A stretch of 60,556 nucleotides of DNA from Legionella genomosp. 1 (GCA_945878975.1 CAMCUM010000009.1:1-60556), one strand, 5' to 3'; positions 15,875-25,404 are shown, counted from the first letter of the stretch. Numbers and translations are program-made. Notes: generated by a model from the sequence alone, not told the origin.

Positions 15875-16729
15875 TTATTTTTCATGAGCCGTAGGGGTTG
15901 TGGTGTCGCGGAGATCCAAGCATTCAATCAAGTGAATGCGGCGTGCATCCGCGCTGATTATTTTAAATTCGAATCGCTCAATTTCAGTGATTTCGCCTGG
16001 TTTGGGTAAATAACCAAAATTTGCCATGATAATGCCACCAAGCGTATCATAAAATTTATCGTTGAGGTGAGCATTCACTTCGGCGTTAAATTCTTTGATA
16101 GGGGTATGTGATTTGATAATATAATGGCCGTTGGCATGTGCTTTGATATTGGCTTCTTCATCAATGTCAAATTCATCCTCAATGTCACCTATGATCTGTT
16201 CAATAATATCTTCTAGCGTTACAAATCCTAAAATAGAACCATATTCGTCGACGACAATCGCCATATGGTTTCGGTGAGACCGAAAATCATGTAACAAACT
16301 ATCGAGTCGTTTGCTTTCTGGTACAACGGGCGCGCGTCGCACAATATCATTTAAATTAAAGTCTTCAGATGTGAAGTTTTGGTAACGCAGCAGATCCTTT
16401 GCGTGCAAAATGCCAATGACTTCCTCATTTTTTTCGTTCAAAACTGGAAAACGTGAGTGACCGGATTGCGTAACAATAGGAATAATTTCAGCTAATAGTG
16501 CATTACTCTCGATGCATATCATTTGTTTTTTTGGTAGCATGATATCGCGCACTTTTAATTCAGCAAAGGCCAAAGCGCCTTCTAACATGGCTAATGTTTC
16601 TGCATCTATGAGTTGACGGATTTGAGCGTCACGTAATACTTCTGTTAATTGTCCTTTGTTTTGCGGATCAAAATGTAATACGTGTTTTAACCATTGCAAC
16701 CATTGCGATGATTTTTCGGGCTTATTCAC
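15875..16729 (-). CDS. corC: CorC/HlyC-family CBS-domain protein (Mg/Co efflux or related)
   Basis: A 284-residue cytosolic protein with paired CBS domains: VRDIMLPKKQMICIESNALL through GHSRFPVLNE, and then RRAPVVPESKRLDSLLHDFR to YGSILGFVTLEDIIEQIIGD. A C-terminal CorC/HlyC transporter-associated domain follows (HYIIKSHTPIKEFNAEVNA). In Enterobacteria CorC is tied to magnesium and cobalt efflux and lies beside ybeY, as here. It overlaps ybeY by 8 bp. There is no membrane segment. Confidence 0.93.
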   Translation of the reverse strand: MNKPEKSSQWLQWLKHVLHFDPQNKGQLTEVLRDAQIRQLIDAETLAMLEGALAFAELKVRDIMLPKKQMICIESNALLAEIIPIVTQSGHSRFPVLNEKNEEVIGILHAKDLLRYQNFTSEDFNLNDIVRRAPVVPESKRLDSLLHDFRSHRNHMAIVVDEYGSILGFVTLEDIIEQIIGDIEDEFDIDEEANIKAHANGHYIIKSHTPIKEFNAEVNAHLNDKFYDTLGGIIMANFGYLPKPGEITEIERFEFKIISADARRIHLIECLDLRDTTTPTAHEK

Positions 16730-17189
16730 TTTTCTGATCCTCTAAATAGGGGTTGTCGTAGCCAAATTTGGCAAGTAATACGATTTCTTGTGCTTCCATC
16801 ATGTGTGCATCCTCTGCTTGAATATGATCATACCCTAATAGGTGTAGTACGCCATGAATGACAATGTGGGCCCAATGTGCTTGCAAAGAAGAGGGCGTCG
16901 CTTCTTCGGCTAATACGTCCGGACATATGATCACATCGCCAAGTAAAGGGCACGCCATTTGCACAATATCAGGTAATTGCTGAGGAAAAGCCAAGACATT
17001 GGTAGGCTTATTTTGCTGTCTATACCTGGCGTTTAATGTGGTCATTTCTTCCGTATCCACCAGACGAATTGTGAGCTCTCCGGCAGGTCGTAACGCTTGC
17101 AATGTGGTTTTTGCCCACAGCTTTAGTTTACGTTGTTCAATGGGAGGTTTGTTATGACAAGCATCCTGGATATCAATGTGGTAGGGCAT
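16722..17189 (-). CDS. ybeY: Endoribonuclease YbeY
   Basis: A metal-dependent RNase needed for 16S rRNA 3' maturation and ribosome quality control. The zinc motif HGVLHLLGYDH matches the family HGxLHLxGYDH, and EMTTLNARYRQQNKPTNVLA is the conserved upstream segment. ATG 17189 has GAGGAG upstream and gives 155 aa; an ATG at 17201 lacks a site. The gene overlaps lpxB by 17 bp and corC by 8 bp, giving tight translational coupling. A ybeZ gene, often adjacent in other species, is absent here. Confidence 0.95.
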   Translation of the reverse strand: MPYHIDIQDACHNKPPIEQRKLKLWAKTTLQALRPAGELTIRLVDTEEMTTLNARYRQQNKPTNVLAFPQQLPDIVQMACPLLGDVIICPDVLAEEATPSSLQAHWAHIVIHGVLHLLGYDHIQAEDAHMMEAQEIVLLAKFGYDNPYLEDQKSE

Positions 17190-18327
17190 GTAACTCCTCA
17201 ATAATCAAATCTGGCATGGACAGATCTGCTTGCTGATATGAAAGGGTTTGTTTTAGGCCCTGCAAGCGCGTGACCATGCGTTGAGATTTTTCTGGATCAG
17301 TCAGCAAATCGAGCATGACTGCCGTTAATTCTTGTGCGGAGCAATCATCTTGTAGTAATTCTGGAACCATCATTTTATTTTGTAATAGATTACACAATCC
17401 TAGATATTTGATACGCATCATGCGAAAAGCAACGATGTAAGTCAATAAGGATGCTTTATATATAATACACATTGGTTTGGTGAGCAAAGCGCATTCTAAG
17501 GACGCGGTTCCAGACGCGACTATTACAAAATCACTCGCATAAAGCGTAGGGATGGCTTGTTGATCAATCATGGTGATTGGTAAGCCAGTTGTATCGAACA
17601 GGGCAGTGATGGCCTCTTGGCTTAAGCTGCGTGCTTTCGGTATGACGAAATGTAAATTAGGATGATGGCGCAGCAAATTTTTTGCGGTTTGATGCAAAAT
17701 AGGGAGGAGATATTTGAGTTCGTTGTGCCGACTACCGGGTAACATGGCTAAAATGACCTTGTCGTTGGGGATCCCTAATTTCTCTCGGGTAGCAGCGATA
17801 GAGTCTTCTAGGGTTAATTTTTCAATTAAAGGATGTCCAACAAATGCAACCGGAACACCGGCTTGTTCATAAATGCGTTTTTCAAAGGGTAAGATCACTG
17901 CCATTTTATCCACGTATCGCTTGATGGTATGGATACGATGTGCTTTCCATGCCCAAATTTGAGGGCCGATATAATAGAGGATCCGAATGTTAAGTTTTTC
18001 TTTGGCATATTTGGCCAAACGCAAATTAAAGCCAGGGTAGTCTACCAAGATGAGCAATTGTGGCCTCGTTTGTTGCAAATGCGCTTTGATTTGCACAAAT
18101 GCTTGACGGATAGTTTTAGCATGCCGTAGTACTTCTATGAGTCCAGTTACGCCATAACGTGCCAAGTCGGAAATCAGTTGTACCCCCGCATCTTGCATAT
18201 GCTGACCACCAATACCGCTGAAGGTCAAAGCTGGATAATTTTGCTTGAGTTGTTTTACGAAGGCTGCTGCATGTTGATCGCCAGATTCTTCGCCTGCGAC
18301 AATAACAATATGGTTAGGTGGTTGCAT
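17173..18327 (-). CDS. lpxB: Lipid-A-disaccharide synthase
   Basis: A GT19 glycosyltransferase of lipid A synthesis, joining UDP-2,3-diacylglucosamine and lipid X at the inner face of the inner membrane. Visible signatures are VAGEESGDQHAA near the N-terminus, GIGGQHMQDAG, YYIGPQIWAWKAHRI, and LPGSRHNELKYL in the nucleotide-sugar domain. ATG 18327 is taken as start; an upstream TTG at 18348 is possible. It overlaps the preceding oxidoreductase gene by 14 bp. The preceding gene may adjust its substrate sugar (see next entry). Confidence 0.94.
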   Translation of the reverse strand: MQPPNHIVIVAGEESGDQHAAAFVKQLKQNYPALTFSGIGGQHMQDAGVQLISDLARYGVTGLIEVLRHAKTIRQAFVQIKAHLQQTRPQLLILVDYPGFNLRLAKYAKEKLNIRILYYIGPQIWAWKAHRIHTIKRYVDKMAVILPFEKRIYEQAGVPVAFVGHPLIEKLTLEDSIAATREKLGIPNDKVILAMLPGSRHNELKYLLPILHQTAKNLLRHHPNLHFVIPKARSLSQEAITALFDTTGLPITMIDQQAIPTLYASDFVIVASGTASLECALLTKPMCIIYKASLLTYIVAFRMMRIKYLGLCNLLQNKMMVPELLQDDCSAQELTAVMLDLLTDPEKSQRMVTRLQGLKQTLSYQQADLSMPDLIIEELHALPH

Positions 18328-19273
18328 GGTAAGAGAGATTTTGTTCAATCAACTTGGAAATCCGCACGGCAGTTTCTAACGCATCTCGTCCATGCTGACC
18401 GGTTACAATCGGTTGGGTATCCTGAAGTATACAGGTAACAAATGCTTGAATCTCATCGAGCAAGGCATCATTCTTTTCAATGGTAACTTCTTGGTGAGCA
18501 ATGGATGCAACACCAGGGAATTGCTCTTCTTGACCTTGTTGAAACACTGATATTTGTTTCAGATGATAATCGAGCGAGATATAGGTATTCCGTTGGAAAA
18601 CACGAGTTTTACGCTCTGTTTTAAAACTAATCCGACTCGCAACCACATTGGCTACACAACGATTTTCGAAGGTGATGCGTGCATTCGCGATATCAATATT
18701 GGAGGTCAAAACAGGGGTGCCATGGGCATCAATTTTTGCAATAGGACTATTGACCATGGTTTGAATCAAATCGATATCATGAATCATCAAATCTAAAACC
18801 ACATTGACATCGGCGCCTCGCGGCGTAAAGGGCGCTAAACGTTGTGAATCAATAAATAAAGGGTTATCTAAATGATCAGATAAAGCTGTACGTGCCGCAT
18901 TAAACCGTTCCATATGCCCAACTTGGAGCTTAAGGTTGTTGGCCTTGGCAATGGCAATGAGCTCATCGGCCTGCGCTACTGTTTCAGTGATCGGCTTTTC
19001 GATCAAGACGTGAATGCCATTGAGCAGGCAGTCTTTGGCTATCGCATAATGAGCTGCTGTTGACACAGCAATGCTGACTGCATCCACTTGACCAAATAAG
19101 TCTCGATAATTCAGGATAGGTTTAACATTAAGCTCTTTTGCAACACGCTCTACTGCATCAGGATCACTATCGCACACTGCAACTAAGAGCGTTTCTTTGA
19201 GCAATAGATACTTTTGCGCATGAAAGCGTCCTAAATAACCGACTCCAATCACTGCACACTTTAGTTTTGACAT
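18314..19273 (-). CDS. Gfo/Idh/MocA oxidoreductase, possibly GnnA-like
   Basis: A 319-residue NAD(P)-dependent oxidoreductase. The Rossmann motif is VIGVGYLGRFHAQKY, followed by the family signature VLIEKPITETVAQADEL and LDLMIHDIDLIQ. Its 3' end overlaps lpxB by 14 bp. In Acidithiobacillus the enzyme GnnA of this family lies between lpxA and lpxB and oxidises UDP-GlcNAc at C3 so that a 2,3-diamino sugar enters lipid A; Legionella lipid A also contains such a sugar. Placement therefore suggests GnnA, but no GnnB aminotransferase is seen in this window. Another sugar substrate remains possible. Confidence 0.85.
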   Translation of the reverse strand: MSKLKCAVIGVGYLGRFHAQKYLLLKETLLVAVCDSDPDAVERVAKELNVKPILNYRDLFGQVDAVSIAVSTAAHYAIAKDCLLNGIHVLIEKPITETVAQADELIAIAKANNLKLQVGHMERFNAARTALSDHLDNPLFIDSQRLAPFTPRGADVNVVLDLMIHDIDLIQTMVNSPIAKIDAHGTPVLTSNIDIANARITFENRCVANVVASRISFKTERKTRVFQRNTYISLDYHLKQISVFQQGQEEQFPGVASIAHQEVTIEKNDALLDEIQAFVTCILQDTQPIVTGQHGRDALETAVRISKLIEQNLSYHATT

Positions 19274-19343
19274 GCTGCCAACATTGAAAAAATAGAGCGA
19301 AAATTATCTCATATTTTGGGAGAATAGACAAGTTTGATAGTGT

Positions 19344-21272
19344 CTACTGCTGCGTCAATACTAGTTTCGACGCTACATACTTTGAACCAGATTGGGTAAA
19401 GTGACTATCATCGAAGTACATTAATTGTTCTGGTGTTTTACCCAATCTGGATAAACAACCTTTTTGATTACAAAGCATAGAAAGAAGAGACACATAGTTT
19501 ACCTGCCATTGCTGGGCAAAAATCTGCATTTCGCGGTCGATTAAGAAGCTGTCTTCTATGACATGTTCTTTTAATCGTTTCGGTAAGCGATCAAATGGGA
19601 CATCAAATCTTGCCATAATGTGGGGTAGATAACCATCCCAAATAGGCGCAGGACCAATGATTACAATATCTTTAATGCCTATTTTATGTAGTTGTTCTAT
19701 GGTGTTTTTTAATTGATGCCATCTATGCCTAGTACCCCAATTATTGTCACGTGGTTCCCAACGACCTGCTAAAATGATTTTGTCCGGTGGTTTTTTTTTA
19801 ATTCGCTCCATGACATAGTTATTGATACTCCTGCAATGAGGCCGGAAGGGGAAATTAATGTCTATAATTGGCAGGCAAGCGGATGCAGTTAATTGGGTTA
19901 GCTGCCGATATTGTCCCATAGATATTAATCCTGAAATCAAATGAGCAGCTTGTGAATCTCCCCATAGCAGAATATCTTTAGTCCCCGTGGACTTGAAGGT
20001 ACAAGATCCAAAATGCGCCTCGTTTTGCTCTGGATCTAAAAAACATCCCAGGTTTGTATTAAAGTTATTACTATTGCTTGAATAAGCAAATAAATCTTGT
20101 TGATTGATAGATAGTCTTTCTGGAAATCCTTTTTTATAAGTCCCAACTACGCCAACACAGACGAAAAATAAAGTCCAGAGGGTGGAAAATAGAAAAATTT
20201 GACGTCTAGAAAAGTTTTTTCTATTTCTAAATGGTTGCTCAATGAATTTCCAAGTTAAAAAAGCTAATAATAATGTTATCCCGCTGAATAAGATAAACAT
20301 ATATTCTGGCCCTTGGCCTAAAAAACAGATACGAGCAAAAGAAAACAAAGGTTGATGCCATAAATAAGCACTGTAGGAAATGAGCCCTATTTGTACGATA
20401 TATTGATGGGACAAGCATTGGTAAACGAATGTTTTTGGTGAAGAAAATCCAATGATCAATGCAGTACCGATAACCGGTACAAGGGCATAAAGCCCCGGAA
20501 ACGGTGTGTTTTTACTAAACAAAAAAATAGAGAACAACACCAGTAGAAGACCGAGTGATGACATAAGTTGATTGGATCTTAAAGACATGTGTTCATGCAA
20601 TATTATTTTTTTAAAAGCAATAAAGGCTAGCACTGAGCCAATCAGTAATTCCCAAGCGCGAGGAAATATGAAAAAAAATGCAGTTGAGGGCCGGTTTTGA
20701 ACCAAATTTTCACTTATCAACAAAGAAAAGAGGAGTATGGTCGCAATAAGAATGAGGAGTTTGTTGTGTCCTATTTTCCAGAAAGCAATAATGAACAAAG
20801 GAAATAAAAGATAATATTGCTCTTCAATTCCAAGACTCCATGTATGGATGAAAGGTATTTCCGCGGTATTTGCAGAAAAATAACCGGTGTTTTTCCAAAA
20901 AAATAAATTTGATACAAAAATAGGGACAGCTACTAAGCTCTTAGAAAAATCAGTGAGTTGATCCGGTAAGAGCGCAAACCAAGCGATGGGCAAACAGATG
21001 AACATTATAAAAAATAAGGGGGGTAATATTCGCCGTGCTCGACGCTCATAGAAATGTAATATTGAAAAGGTGCCTTCTTGTTTTTCTGTAAGTATCATCG
21101 AAGTAATTAGGTAGCCACTGATAACAAAAAACACATCTACTCCAACAAAGCCGCCAGAGAAAAGTTTGAATCCTGCATGAAATAAAATAACTGATAGAAC
21201 GGCAACAGCTCTTAACCCGTCAATTTCCGCTCTATATTCTGATTTGGGGTAATTTAGATGCATGGTAGTCAT
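19344..21272 (-). CDS. Acyltransferase-3/SGNH O-acetyltransferase (OafA-like)
   Basis: A 642-residue membrane enzyme. The N-terminal ~360 residues are an acyltransferase-3 domain with about ten membrane helices, opening with YRAEIDGLRAVAVLSVILFH and FVGVDVFFVISGYLIT. The C-terminal part is an SGNH domain with ILLWGDSQAAHL (nucleophile Ser) and FDDSHFTQSG (Asp-x-x-His dyad). Such proteins move acetyl groups across the membrane onto O-antigen, peptidoglycan or other surface glycans. No glycan cluster is adjacent, so the acceptor is open. No strong ribosome site is seen at the chosen start. Confidence 0.9.
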   Translation of the reverse strand: MTTMHLNYPKSEYRAEIDGLRAVAVLSVILFHAGFKLFSGGFVGVDVFFVISGYLITSMILTEKQEGTFSILHFYERRARRILPPLFFIMFICLPIAWFALLPDQLTDFSKSLVAVPIFVSNLFFWKNTGYFSANTAEIPFIHTWSLGIEEQYYLLFPLFIIAFWKIGHNKLLILIATILLFSLLISENLVQNRPSTAFFFIFPRAWELLIGSVLAFIAFKKIILHEHMSLRSNQLMSSLGLLLVLFSIFLFSKNTPFPGLYALVPVIGTALIIGFSSPKTFVYQCLSHQYIVQIGLISYSAYLWHQPLFSFARICFLGQGPEYMFILFSGITLLLAFLTWKFIEQPFRNRKNFSRRQIFLFSTLWTLFFVCVGVVGTYKKGFPERLSINQQDLFAYSSNSNNFNTNLGCFLDPEQNEAHFGSCTFKSTGTKDILLWGDSQAAHLISGLISMGQYRQLTQLTASACLPIIDINFPFRPHCRSINNYVMERIKKKPPDKIILAGRWEPRDNNWGTRHRWHQLKNTIEQLHKIGIKDIVIIGPAPIWDGYLPHIMARFDVPFDRLPKRLKEHVIEDSFLIDREMQIFAQQWQVNYVSLLSMLCNQKGCLSRLGKTPEQLMYFDDSHFTQSGSKYVASKLVLTQQ

Positions 21273-21370
21273 GATAGGTGGTTGCTCTGATGAGATGCTA
21301 TGCCATTTTTGACATGCCTTTTTGCTGAACGTATCATTTGTCCCTCGTACTCGTCCACTGTGACATTCAA

Positions 21371-21849
21371 ATGAAAAAAATGTTCATGGCTTACTTTTTT
21401 TGTGGAACACTTTTGCTCATGCTGATCCCGGATTGTTTCATTCTACTTACTGTTCAGTATTGCTTATTCGTATCATTAATCATACGCAAGATTCGTGCTT
21501 TTTATTACAAAAAGACTTGATGGCTGGCAAATTAAATCATGAAGATGATCTTAAAGTGATACCGGTTGAAAGAAAAGAGAATTATTTTGTATCTTTACAT
21601 TCGTACACCGCAGCTGATCTCTCGCTCACTTATGCTTGTGGCACAGGGATGACAACCATCCATGTCCACAAAGATCCGTGCATTTATTATGAAGGAGAAG
21701 CGCATACTGCTATTTCTGCGATAACTGGCATGAATGTGGATTATGAGATCAGACCAGGCTTGCATGGTACTTATTTTAATTTTTCAAAACAGAATATCAT
21801 TTCCTATGATTTACCTGGCATAGTAAGGTGGACATTTTCTTCTGACTAA
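21371..21849 (+). pseudogene. Small secreted protein interrupted in a run of seven T
   Basis: ATG 21371 opens a signal peptide MKKMFMAYFF that leaves frame at a T7 run (21394-21400). With one extra T the frame becomes ...YFFLWNTFAHA-DPGLFHSTYC, a full signal peptide with AHA cleavage site, and runs to 21849 (about 159 aa). The mature part has paired Cys and shares spacing with the protein at 21907-22359 (SDC/DSC, AGKL/YGKL, YACG/YECG). It may be a decayed gene, a phase-variable one or an assembly error. No known family was recognised. Confidence 0.6.
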
Positions 21850-21906
21850 GGAGCGGTCTGTTATATTCCTAGTAATCATTTATTAAAGATGGTTCTGGTC
21901 TGAATG

Positions 21907-22359
21907 TTATGGATTGAGTGTCCAAGTGATTTCGTTGGCGGTGCTGTTAAAATTGTTACATCGGGTGCTTTCGAAATTGGCTACGATATTTTTAGACTCT
22001 ATGATCGAGCTTCTTGTTTCATCGAAATGGCCCCAAGCTGGCGCATCGGTGCTGGTTGTAGTGAAAAAGGTGATCTTTTTATCATCTCCGCATTCATAGT
22101 TTAAGAGACAAGCCGCTGCTAAATAGGTTTCAGGTTGCGAACCGGTCATTTCAAATTGAGCATGTTTACCGCGAAAAATAACATTGGGTATTTTAGAAGC
22201 GGGGGCTAATTTACCATAAAGGATATACTGTTTTTTTAAAACACAATCTGAGGTGCCTATATTTTCGATATGAACATGATAGACTTTGCAATGGTCAGTC
22301 CATGCATGTGCCATGTTTGCTAGAGTGCACAAAAGAATAAATGCCGTAATATCTTTCAT
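21907..22359 (-). CDS. Small secreted protein, paralogue of the neighbour
   Basis: A 150-residue protein with a clear signal peptide (MKDITAFILLCTLANMAHA). The mature part has CKVYHVHIENIGTSDCVLKK, an aromatic and Thr-rich middle, CLLNYECGDDKKITFF and a C-terminal EITWTLNP. Cysteines suggest disulfides in the periplasm or outside the cell. It faces the frameshifted 21371-21849 gene tail to tail and looks like its paralogue. The fold could be a beta-sandwich, but no family was recognised. Confidence 0.7.
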   Translation of the reverse strand: MKDITAFILLCTLANMAHAWTDHCKVYHVHIENIGTSDCVLKKQYILYGKLAPASKIPNVIFRGKHAQFEMTGSQPETYLAAACLLNYECGDDKKITFFTTTSTDAPAWGHFDETRSSIIESKNIVANFESTRCNNFNSTANEITWTLNP

Positions 22360-22504
22360 CTAGGCTCTCCAACAGATGCTTTAAAAGCGCGCAATTGTAT
22401 TGCATTGCTAGTGCGATGTAAAGATACATGACTCGCTGTAATTGTCAGTGTTTCAGATTAGGTATATGATTCTGCAGACGAAAAACCATATTTTTGAGCA
22501 AGTA

Positions 22505-23320
22505 ATGCGTAAGCTATTATATTTTATTTTTTTGACGTCGTTATTGCTGACATCTCAAGTGTTTTCTTGGTCTGCAACGGGGCATCGTGTCATTGCGCAG
22601 ATTGCTTATGATCATCTTACTCCAAAGGCGAAACGGAAATATGCGCATTTGAATCAGTATTTGAATCAAGACCAACGGCGTTATAATTTGGTTGCGGCTG
22701 CGGTGTGGATGGATACGTTATATGATCCGCGCTATCTTTCATTTAAACCGATGCATTATATTGATATCCCAGAGTCTGTGGATGGTACACCTGTACCGAA
22801 AGCGGCGACGATGAATGCGGTGGTGGCTGTGCAGAATGCTATGCAGACTTTACAAGATTCAAATGCCTCTCTAGAAGAACAAGCCATTGCCTTACGGATT
22901 ATTTTACATGTCGTGGGTGATATTCATCAACCGTTGCATACCATCACGCGTGTCAGCCATGCACATCCCAATGGAGATCGCGGAGGCAATGATTTTCGTC
23001 TTGCTAAAAACAAAGTAGGCAATAATCTGCATCGCTATTGGGACAAAGGAGGCGGGCTTTTGACGCCAAAGATGCCTAGTGCTCAAGTAAAGCAAATGGC
23101 GTATCAACTCGAAGAGAAATGGTCCTGTCCAGCACCAGATTTGGAGATCATGCATTGGGTGCAAGCCTCGCACGCTATGGCGTTGCAACACGCCTACGCA
23201 TTGGAAGAGCGGACAACTCCTTCGGAAGCTTATGAACAACAAACACAACGTGATACAGAGCAGCAGTTGGCCTATGCTGGTTGCCGATTAGCGTTGGTAT
23301 TGAATCATTTGGCGGATTAA
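22505..23320 (+). CDS. Secreted S1/P1-type nuclease
   Basis: A 271-residue zinc-dependent nuclease or phospholipase-C-fold enzyme. The signal peptide MRKLLYFIFLTSLLLTSQVF ends before WSATGHRVIAQIAYDHL, where the mature N-terminal Trp and the following His are zinc ligands in S1/P1 enzymes. Further ligands occur in AAAVWMDTL, MHYIDIP, LHVVGDIHQPLH and GGNDF/NLHRYWD. It should degrade single-stranded nucleic acid outside the cytoplasm. ATG 22505 is chosen because it starts the signal peptide; the frame is open from 22442. Confidence 0.92.
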   Translation: MRKLLYFIFLTSLLLTSQVFSWSATGHRVIAQIAYDHLTPKAKRKYAHLNQYLNQDQRRYNLVAAAVWMDTLYDPRYLSFKPMHYIDIPESVDGTPVPKAATMNAVVAVQNAMQTLQDSNASLEEQAIALRIILHVVGDIHQPLHTITRVSHAHPNGDRGGNDFRLAKNKVGNNLHRYWDKGGGLLTPKMPSAQVKQMAYQLEEKWSCPAPDLEIMHWVQASHAMALQHAYALEERTTPSEAYEQQTQRDTEQQLAYAGCRLALVLNHLAD

Positions 23321-23593
23321 CCATCCTATCATCCTTAAAAATGTAGTTGAAGCCTACTGCAAAGGCCTATTGCACTGAAATGAAAGGTAACATCTCAGAC
23401 AATTAAAAACAGATAACGTATCAAGTTATCCTTGTGTATTAATCGCGCACTGATTTGAAGGGGAATGTTGTTATGAACAAGAGAAAAATTTTGATAAAAA
23501 AGCAGCAATGAGGGATTATTACTTTGAGATATCCTGGTAATTTTCACTTTTGTGAATAGAGGATTTGTAGCGATCATAGGGGAATAGTAAAAA

Positions 23594-24034
23594 ATGAAGT
23601 ATTTGCATACGATGATTAGAGTCGCCAATCTTGATGTTTCATTGGAGTTTTATTGTGGTAGGCTTGGTTTATTGGAAGTTAAGCGCACAGAAAATCAAGC
23701 TGGCAAATACACGCTAGTTTTTCTGGCAACATCAGATGATTTGGTCAATCAAGGTCGAACAGATGCACCCATGATTGAGCTAACTTATAATTGGGATTCT
23801 GAAATTTACAATGAAGGACGTAACTTTGGGCATATTGCCTTTGAAGTCGATAATATTTATGAAATGTGTCAGCGTTTGCATATGGCAGGCATCGTTATAA
23901 ATAGACCACCACGTGACGGGCACATGGCATTTATCCGTTCTCCGGATAATATATCGATTGAATTGTTGCAAAAAGGAGAACCTTTGCCACCACAAGACCC
24001 ATGGATATCTATGCCAAATATCGGACATTGGTAA
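23594..24034 (+). CDS. gloA: Lactoylglutathione lyase (glyoxalase I)
   Basis: A 146-residue glyoxalase I that converts the methylglyoxal-glutathione adduct to lactoylglutathione. [20 protein letters not shown] carries the metal His, [20 protein letters not shown] a metal Glu and the next His, and [10 protein letters not shown] the last Glu. The helices between them match the two-domain VOC fold. GGGGAATAG lies upstream of ATG. It stands ahead of the arsenite exporter locus; glyoxalase-like genes are found in some ars operons, but this sequence looks like ordinary GloA. Confidence 0.92.
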   Translation: MKYLHTMIRVANLDVSLEFYCGRLGLLEVKRTENQAGKYTLVFLATSDDLVNQGRTDAPMIELTYNWDSEIYNEGRNFGHIAFEVDNIYEMCQRLHMAGIVINRPPRDGHMAFIRSPDNISIELLQKGEPLPPQDPWISMPNIGHW

Positions 24035-24289
24035 ACTATTCTATTTTCTAATGGATTGAAGATGACAGTCCTTGCTCATAAGCCAATTATACCTATTTAT
24101 ATTAAATTATTTTGGAATGGCTTGAAGAAGGAGGCTTTTTAGATGAGTGAACATACGTGGAAATCAGGATACGAGCATAAATAGGACCGCGTGGCAACAT
24201 CATTTGACTAAATCAGATATTTCTACTGTTTATCAAGAAATCTGGTTATTGAATTAACTGTTTGCTGTAATTCTAAAAAGGAGTAAGTC
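24035..24289 (+). other. Gap with fragments of a small broken gene
   Basis: A strong ribosome site GAAGGAGG precedes ATG 24143, whose frame (MSEHTWKSGYEHK) stops after 13 codons. A neighbouring frame continues with RTAWQHHLTKSDISTVYQEI and ends at about 24259. The two could be one small gene split by a frameshift. Another short frame starts at ATG 24061. No family was recognised. Confidence 0.35.
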
Positions 24290-24367
24290 ATGAAACCTGA
24301 GAAAAATACCTCTACCGCTTGCTGTGATACAAAGCCAAAAAACCCGGGTGTTGTGGTTATGTCATGA
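24290..24367 (+). CDS. Cys-containing leader ORF overlapping acr3 (possible -1 frameshift)
   Basis: ATG 24290 follows an excellent ribosome site (AAGGAG, 6 nt spacing). The frame reads [20 protein letters not shown] then VVVMS and stops at TGA 24365-24367, overlapping the acr3 ATG (24364) as ATGA. At 24335-24341 the codons CCA AAA AAC contain the heptamer A-AAA-AAC, a classical -1 slippery site. After a -1 shift the frame continues [15 protein letters not shown] directly into acr3. Either this is a coupling leader, a programmed frameshift, or a single-base lesion in an N-terminal extension of Acr3. Confidence 0.55.
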   Translation: MKPEKNTSTACCDTKPKNPGVVVMS

Positions 24368-25404
24368 CCACTTGTAACGCACGTCGCCTTTCATTTTTAG
24401 ATCGATATTTAACCCTATGGATTTTCATGTCGATGGCTGCAGGTGTGGCTATCGGCTCATTTTTTTCTAGCGCACCGCGGTTTTTAAACTCCCTATCTAT
24501 TGGCTCCACGAATATTCCTATTGCGATTGGTCTGATTTTAATGATGTACCCCCCATTAGCCCGGGTAAAATATGAAGAATTACCACTGATATTCAAAGAC
24601 TGGCGAATTCTTCTGTTGTCATTGATTCAAAACTGGCTTATAGGACCATTTCTAATGTTTAGCCTTGCCATATTGTTTTTACATGGATATCCCGAATACA
24701 TGACGGGGCTTATTCTTATTGGGCTAGCACGCTGTATTGCCATGGTGATTGTCTGGAATCAGCTGGCAGAAGGTGATAATCAGTATGTTGCAGCCTTAGT
24801 GGCATTTAACAGTATTTTTCAACTTCTTTTTTTCAGTGTTTATGCCTGGTTTTTTCTAACAGTTTTGCCACCTCTTGTTGGAATGAGCGGGCAAATAGTT
24901 CACATCAATTTTATGACGATTGCCGAAAGTGTCGTTATTTATCTAGGCATACCATTTTTTGCAGGGTTTCTGACTCGTATTGTATTGATAAAACAAAAAG
25001 GGTTAACTTGGTATGAAACCTATTTTTTACCAAAGATTTCTCCCCTTACCTTGATTGCGCTGCTTTTTACAATTCTTGCAATGTTTTCATTAAAAGGCGC
25101 TATGGTGTTGCAACTCCCAGTCGATGTCATTCGGATTGCCATTCCATTGGCCATTTATTTTGTGGTGATGTTTTTTGTTAGTTTTGCGATGGGAAAGCTT
25201 CTTGGTGCCAGTTATGAAAAGACAACCGCAGCATCATTCACCGCTGCCAGTAATAATTTCGAATTGGCTATTGCAGTTGCCATTGCCGCCTTTGGACTGA
25301 ATTCGGCCATTGCTTTTACAACGGTCATTGGGCCTCTTGTTGAAGTACCGGTTCTTATTTTACTTGTGAATGTTGCATTTTGGTTACGAAAGCGCTGGTA
25401 TTAA
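24364..25404 (+). CDS. acr3: ACR3-family arsenite exporter
   Basis: A 346-residue inner-membrane carrier with about ten hydrophobic segments that expels arsenite using the proton gradient. The conserved Cys appears in [19 protein letters not shown]; other family parts are [20 protein letters not shown] and [20 protein letters not shown]. No good ribosome site precedes ATG 24364; the upstream ORF has it instead, so translation probably depends on that ORF. Downstream lies only an arsA fragment, and no arsR or arsC was found, so regulation of this locus is unclear. Confidence 0.92.
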   Translation: MTTCNARRLSFLDRYLTLWIFMSMAAGVAIGSFFSSAPRFLNSLSIGSTNIPIAIGLILMMYPPLARVKYEELPLIFKDWRILLLSLIQNWLIGPFLMFSLAILFLHGYPEYMTGLILIGLARCIAMVIVWNQLAEGDNQYVAALVAFNSIFQLLFFSVYAWFFLTVLPPLVGMSGQIVHINFMTIAESVVIYLGIPFFAGFLTRIVLIKQKGLTWYETYFLPKISPLTLIALLFTILAMFSLKGAMVLQLPVDVIRIAIPLAIYFVVMFFVSFAMGKLLGASYEKTTAASFTAASNNFELAIAVAIAAFGLNSAIAFTTVIGPLVEVPVLILLVNVAFWLRKRWY

